Of a stretch of 64,000 nt of DNA, positions 59,361 to 64,000 are shown in pieces. Made by a program: the position numbers and the translations under genes. How positions within the stretch are numbered: the stretch's first letter is position 1; every line of letters begins with the position of its first letter. Source of the stretch: Balanoglossus misakiensis (Eukaryota; Hemichordata); NCBI GenBank assembly GCA_040954595.2, contig CM082576.2:15996001-16060000 (forward strand), read 5' to 3'. The notes under the pieces were generated by a model that searched no databases, was not told the origin of the DNA, and worked only from the letters and a program-made list of their open reading frames with translations.

Positions 59361-59820
59361 CCTTCAGTATATACAGGGAGGGTGGGCTGGGGGATTCAGC
59401 GTACACCTGGACTGTAAAATGTGACCACTCCCACTTTATCCCCCCTTCTAAAACGTGACCCTCCCACTTGTCCGACATTCTAAAACCTGATCCCCCTACA
59501 CACAGAGGCCTATATGCAATAATAAATATTAATAAATTGAAAATGTATAAATAAAGAAATTGCATATAATTTGCATAAATTATCATTTTAATTTTACTTT
59601 TCCAATTCATTTTGTTCTTTGTATCAATTAATTTCCTGCTCTGTATTCAGGAAATATCACATATACAATCCAAGATCTGACTGTAAAATCAGCTTCTGGA
59701 AAAAGTGACTCTCCCCTCAAGTATGTTTGTAAAAAAGTGACCCTCCCCCAAAGACAGGTTTGTAAAAATTGACCCACCCCCTGATTTCCCCTGCCCATCC
59801 CCCCTCGTAAATACTGAAGG
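59361..59820. mobile_element. MITE with C-rich iterons
   Basis: Ends CCTTCAGTATATAC and complement are inverted over about 45 bp. Inside, GTAAAA-N-GTGACCCTCCCC-type words recur near both ends (about seven in all, from 59415 and from 59685). No target duplication identified. No coding sequence. Confidence 0.6.
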
Positions 59821-59823
59821 ATA

Positions 59824-59862
59824 TTTTGTCCCACACTCGCCTGCGGCTCGTGTGGGACAAAA
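59824..59862. repeat. Short hairpin beside the MITE
   Basis: TTTTGTCCCACAC and its complement flank a GC-rich loop (CTCGCCTGCGG). Confidence 0.6.
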
Positions 59863-59865
59863 AAT

Positions 59866-60450
59866 CCCCAACTCGTGTGAGAAATCCGATCCCAGGTCCT
59901 TGGGAGTGTGAGATTCTATTAGTCTCATTGGCGCATGGGATCGACGCCCCTGTAAATCATTCTCGACTATGTCAACAAACGGCCTGAGCGTTTGTAGATT
60001 TTGCTTGGTCGACGCTACCCAAAACCATGAGCTCACACCCAAATTCGAAACTCGCCTCACTACCAGAACACGCTCAAGGCAAGCATGCACACAAAACGTA
60101 TTGAGGTTATTTATAAAGACAAAAAATCACCGCAAACACACACAAGTATTGAGATTCCAAAAATCACCAAGCGACTAGTGGGCTGGTCTAGTCCCGGGCA
60201 TCAAGTCTACTGCGTGTGCATATAGGCCTACTGGGTAATAATACTTGATACAAGTTGGGCTTTTGCAGAATCTGTGAGTCCATCCGTAGCTGTCTCTCCA
60301 GAACAACCAAAATTTATCTGTTTGCGAGGCCACGTTAGGCAGACATTTTGGACATACTCCAAAACCAAGGAGTGTTTTCTGTCGTGTTGAGGTTCAGTGC
60401 AAGTCAAGCTCGACGCCTGGTGCACGGGCGCGGCCATTTTTAAATGTCAT
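59866..60450. other. No recognisable feature
   Basis: Only chance frames. Several TGAGATT/CACACAC words but no repeat structure. Confidence 0.45.
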
Positions 60451-60460
60451 CAGCCCGAGT

Positions 60461-62851
60461 GGTAGAGTTGACTTTTCAGAGCCCTCTGACTCAGAGCCCT
60501 CCGACTCAGAGCCCCTCAGAGCCCTCTGAAGTTTCAGAACCTCAGAACCCGAACCTCAGAATTCTTGTTGACCCCAGATATAACCCCAAAATGTACCTGT
60601 ATAATTAAATATAACGATTACAAATGGGTGTAATGTTGCCAAAATTACTCCCGCTGAAAATACGATGTACCGGCACTACATTGTATGGCAAGTGCGAGAT
60701 CGTGACTGCCGATTGCCCGCCATATTTGTTTTCGAAGTTTATGTCGATTTCAGATTCAGATTCAGCCACGGATTCCGATTCACCCGTAACGCGTTTCCTT
60801 TTCTTATTTCCTTGCAAATATGAAAGTATTTTGTAGCACACGACAAATTAAAAAACAATTAATACATAGATAAGAAAGTTCCTTCACTTGCGGTGATCTT
60901 TCACCGCCAGGCATTTGTATTCAACCTGTCCCCCATTATATATCAGTGGGAAGGGCAATGTTATGATTTATTTGTGCATGGGTGAATTATCATTGTGGTA
61001 ATATTGATCATGCAGATATGATGTGGCTATTATGACAGGAAAACTTTCTTCAGAAACTTGTTTTCATTGCCTAGATTATTTTTTATCAAAAGTGATTTGA
61101 TATTATTCATGTTTACATATTATGTATGTATTTATTGTTTTTTCTTGTTTTGGAATAAACTCTTTGAAATTTAACTGCTTGTTTGTAAATTTTTAGCAAG
61201 AAATATATACGCATTTGACATACAGCAAACCTATAGTAATAATCCTAATGGAAGGAGAATAAGCACAGTGTGTGAGGACACAAAGTTTGTCAAAAAGTCA
61301 TTAATTTGAATGACTGGCAAATCCAAAATGTTTTCCACGGGCTTTATTCTGATGGACAAATAATTAAATAAATAAGTTCTTATTTAAAGTGGCATTGCAT
61401 GAAAAGTTGTGATTTTTGCCAAATTTACTTTTTTACATAAATCGGTAGGTCTAATACTGATCCACATTCTGACAAACGCGTCTTGGCGGAAATGGTTTAT
61501 AATCACCCAAAAATAGCACTTTTCTGAATAAGTTCACAGCTTAACAAATAGGTGTCAACAATGCAAATGGCTGTTTTTCTCAGTTTGCATTTTTGCTGCT
61601 CTTGACAACTTTAGAAGAATTTAGCTTCGCTCTGCATTGGCCGAATTTGCTCAAATTTTAACAGGGGATTGTGTATGACCCATCTAACAAAAAAAAATTT
61701 TAGTCGATAAAGTGTCCTTGGCGGGAATAAAATCTGATTCAATACAACTCATTGTGAATTTGATCAAATTTTATAAAAATCTAACTTGCAAACACTGTTA
61801 CTCCTCAATGGAAGCAGATAAGGCTAAACTAAATTTTCGTTTTTTTTTGCATGTGTACCTAGTTTCGAATGACATACTGAGATGCATGATGCATGGTCAA
61901 CCGTTTTACCTAATTTCAATTGAATGACATAATATCAATAAAATGTTTTTTTTTAACCCCAAAACGCCACCATTTCCGGGGGTCAATGAAATGTGCAACT
62001 CAAATAAAAGTTCAAAAACTCAGCTTCCAGAATATGTATGGTTTAAAGGGGTTTTAATATTGTCTTTGAAGAGAAATAGGCCTCTGAAAAAGTCTTGACG
62101 GTTTCGTGCAATACCACATTAAGTATTGAATTGATTTCCAAATTCTCTTCTTTTGGTGTTTCTTCTTGCGATTTATTTTGTCGTGTGCTACAAAATACGT
62201 TTATATTTGTAATGCAATGCAAGCAAAAAAAGAAAAGTAACGCGTTACTGGTGAATCGGAATCCGTGGCTGAATCTGAATCTGAAATCGACATAAACTTC
62301 GAAAACAAATATGGCGGGTAATTCTTTGATATCAAATGACGTCAGACGCGCTCAGGCGGCAGTTACGTTCGAATTAAAATTTCCAGATGACGGGCAACTT
62401 CAGCAACGTGGACTTACATGGTGCAGAGAAAACTGTGCAAACGAAATGCACTGAGGCTGATGAGGCACCATACCCGATACATGTTATGTGTTTGGCGGTT
62501 CTAAAGTAAAAACATACTCGGAAAAAACTTTTACTAGATGCCGAAATATTGCTTGCCCGTCATCTGGAAATGCCAGCGACATGGAACACATGGCCAGATC
62601 ACGTGATTGATAGTAAAGAATAGGCAGTCACGATCTCGCACTTGCCATACAACGTAGTACGTCGTATTTTCTGCGGGAGTAATTTTGGCAACATTACACC
62701 CATTTGTAATCGTTATATTTAATTATACAGGTAAATTTTGGGATTATACCTGAGGTCAACAAGAATTCTGAGGTCCGGGTTCTGAGGTTCTGAAACTTCA
62801 GAGGGCTCTGAGGGGCTCTGACTCAGAGGGCTCTGAAAAGTCAACTCTACC
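60461..62851. mobile_element. Long-TIR element with 10-bp target duplication (MULE-like)
   Basis: CAGCCCGAGT lies at 60451-60460 and 62852-62861. Ends start GGTAGAGTTGACTTTTCAGA and stay inverted for about 390 bp, with the right arm split by a 300-bp block at about 62330-62630. The outer arm has CAGAGCCCTCTGA iterations. The inner arm holds a coding-like stretch (minus 60605-60841, SESEIDINF near a KKRKR signal), repeated in the other arm. No transposase is visible. Long TIR plus 10-bp duplication suggests a Mutator-like origin. Confidence 0.75.
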
Positions 62852-62861
62852 CAGCCCGAGT

Positions 62862-64000
62862 ACATACTTGAGCAGTCGCTGTGCCTCTTGATAAGGAATG
62901 GAACTTTAATACTGTGTGCATGACGTTCTTTAAACCAGGGTTATGGTAGAAAAATATTTTTACTTTTTGACATGAGCCAGTGGACAATTGTAATTAAAAG
63001 ACCACTTATGACAATTGTCTTTTGAGAACAACTGCTTCTTATAGCATGTGATTCTGGTAACTCACAGCCCCCCAGGGGTAATAAACGGCTGCTATGTCCC
63101 TCATGGCCAGGCAATAGGTGTTCAATATAGCTTTAATAGGTGCCACGTCATGTGGGGCATGGCTGCTTACTATTTTCTAAATACCTGACATCACTTGTCA
63201 GTCTTTTTGCTCAAAGTCATATATATCTTTCTTTCATAGACTTAATGGATTTTTCCGGTGTATGGTCAAAGCATATACAAAACATTGCCTTTGTACATAA
63301 ATGTAATATCTGCTATGTGGAACCATATCCTTGGTTTAATTTAAAAAAATACCTTGTTTCATTTTCAGTGACACTGATGTGCGCATACTATATTTTTGGT
63401 AAACGTCTGTTGTAACATTAGTAATGTGTCTTTCTTCCATGTTTATTTTTTCCATTTTGAAGTTCACATTCTCTTTCTATAGATGATCAGGAACATGTCA
63501 TGTTATTTTGTTTTGAAATTTATGCTCATGGCTTGCAATAATCTTTTCAATGTACCGGTAAGGTGGCAGTCAAAATATCACTTTCAGTGTGTGGCTTGCA
63601 TGACACATCAAGAATAGGGCCAATAATTTGCATTTCAAAAAAATGTCTCAAGAGCATATTTTCAATCATGACAATAGCTGATTGTGCTTCTGTTTGAGTT
63701 GTGTCTAAAGCTTTGAGTCATTGACAATTAAGCTATAGCCACACTAGATACTAACCAAAAGTAAAAAGCAGACGGAATGCATTTGTCATTCCTGTAAGTT
63801 GTAGTTGCATACACAAGAAGATTGCTTGTATGCACACTCTTAAATGGTGCAGTCTGAATATTTAATATTTGTGATGATTTATTGCCATATGTGAAAGAGA
63901 AACACATCGGAATAAATTATCACAAAATTAAATATTCAAATTGCACAAATTTACTATTATGGCAAAATATGATCAATGATAAAATTAAGTTGTACATCAT
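62862..64000. other. No recognisable feature
   Basis: AT-rich. The frame at 63140-63415 (plus) lacks motifs and splice support and is not called. Confidence 0.5.

Noticed and set aside
63140-63415. 91-residue plus-strand frame
   Set aside because: Compositionally ordinary AT-rich frame without family motifs.

Overview
This window is eukaryotic nuclear DNA, most likely from a marine invertebrate animal. It has many GT-AG introns with matching phases, long tetranucleotide microsatellites, low gene density and dense transposable elements. A Gmr1-type Ty3/Gypsy retrotransposon (integrase ahead of reverse transcriptase, a clade first described from deuterostomes) makes an invertebrate deuterostome the best guess, but the species is not proven. 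There is no bacterial gene organisation, no rRNA or tRNA, and no CRISPR array. All gene models were made by reading splice sites and phases by eye.

0-10 kb: two divergently transcribed, intron-rich, uninterrupted genes. On the minus strand (5967 to 201, continuing past the left edge) is a transposase of the CACTA/EnSpm, Tnp2-related type with an N-terminal C2H2 finger. Twelve exons were traced, eleven with matching phases. On the plus strand (6834-9102) is a six-exon gene for an unrecognised 302-residue coiled-coil protein. Past it lie an inverted duplicate of its own 3' end and a 300-bp field of TGTAGCA/TGCTACA motifs resembling CACTA subterminal repeats. I propose that this is one two-gene transposon or its domesticated descendant.

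10-30 kb: repeat DNA. Composite repeats carry perfect DR1 nuclear-receptor half-site pairs. A 4226-bp unit follows in four tandem, nearly identical copies. Each unit holds a five-hairpin array and a fold-back IS630/Tc1-type (DD37E) element whose transposase halves lie on opposite strands.

30-34 kb: a 5'-truncated Gmr1-type retrotransposon in the order gag-PR-IN-RT-RNase H, broken by frameshifts and stops. 34-39 kb: MITE-like repeats, a weak candidate secreted or membrane protein gene and a degenerate 148-bp repeat.

39-44.5 kb: a three-level nest. An outer TIR element (9-bp target duplication TATATGTAT) holds a decayed PIF/Harbinger transposon (Myb/SANT-like and DDE genes). Its Myb-like gene is split by a tandem triple element carrying a SAM-like ORF.

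44.5-64 kb: several fold-back or TIR elements with readable target duplications, a small two-exon gene for a secreted protein, a Ty3/Gypsy-like gag-PR remnant without pol but with a C2H2-type ORF, and a broken THAP domain. The last kilobase shows nothing recognisable.
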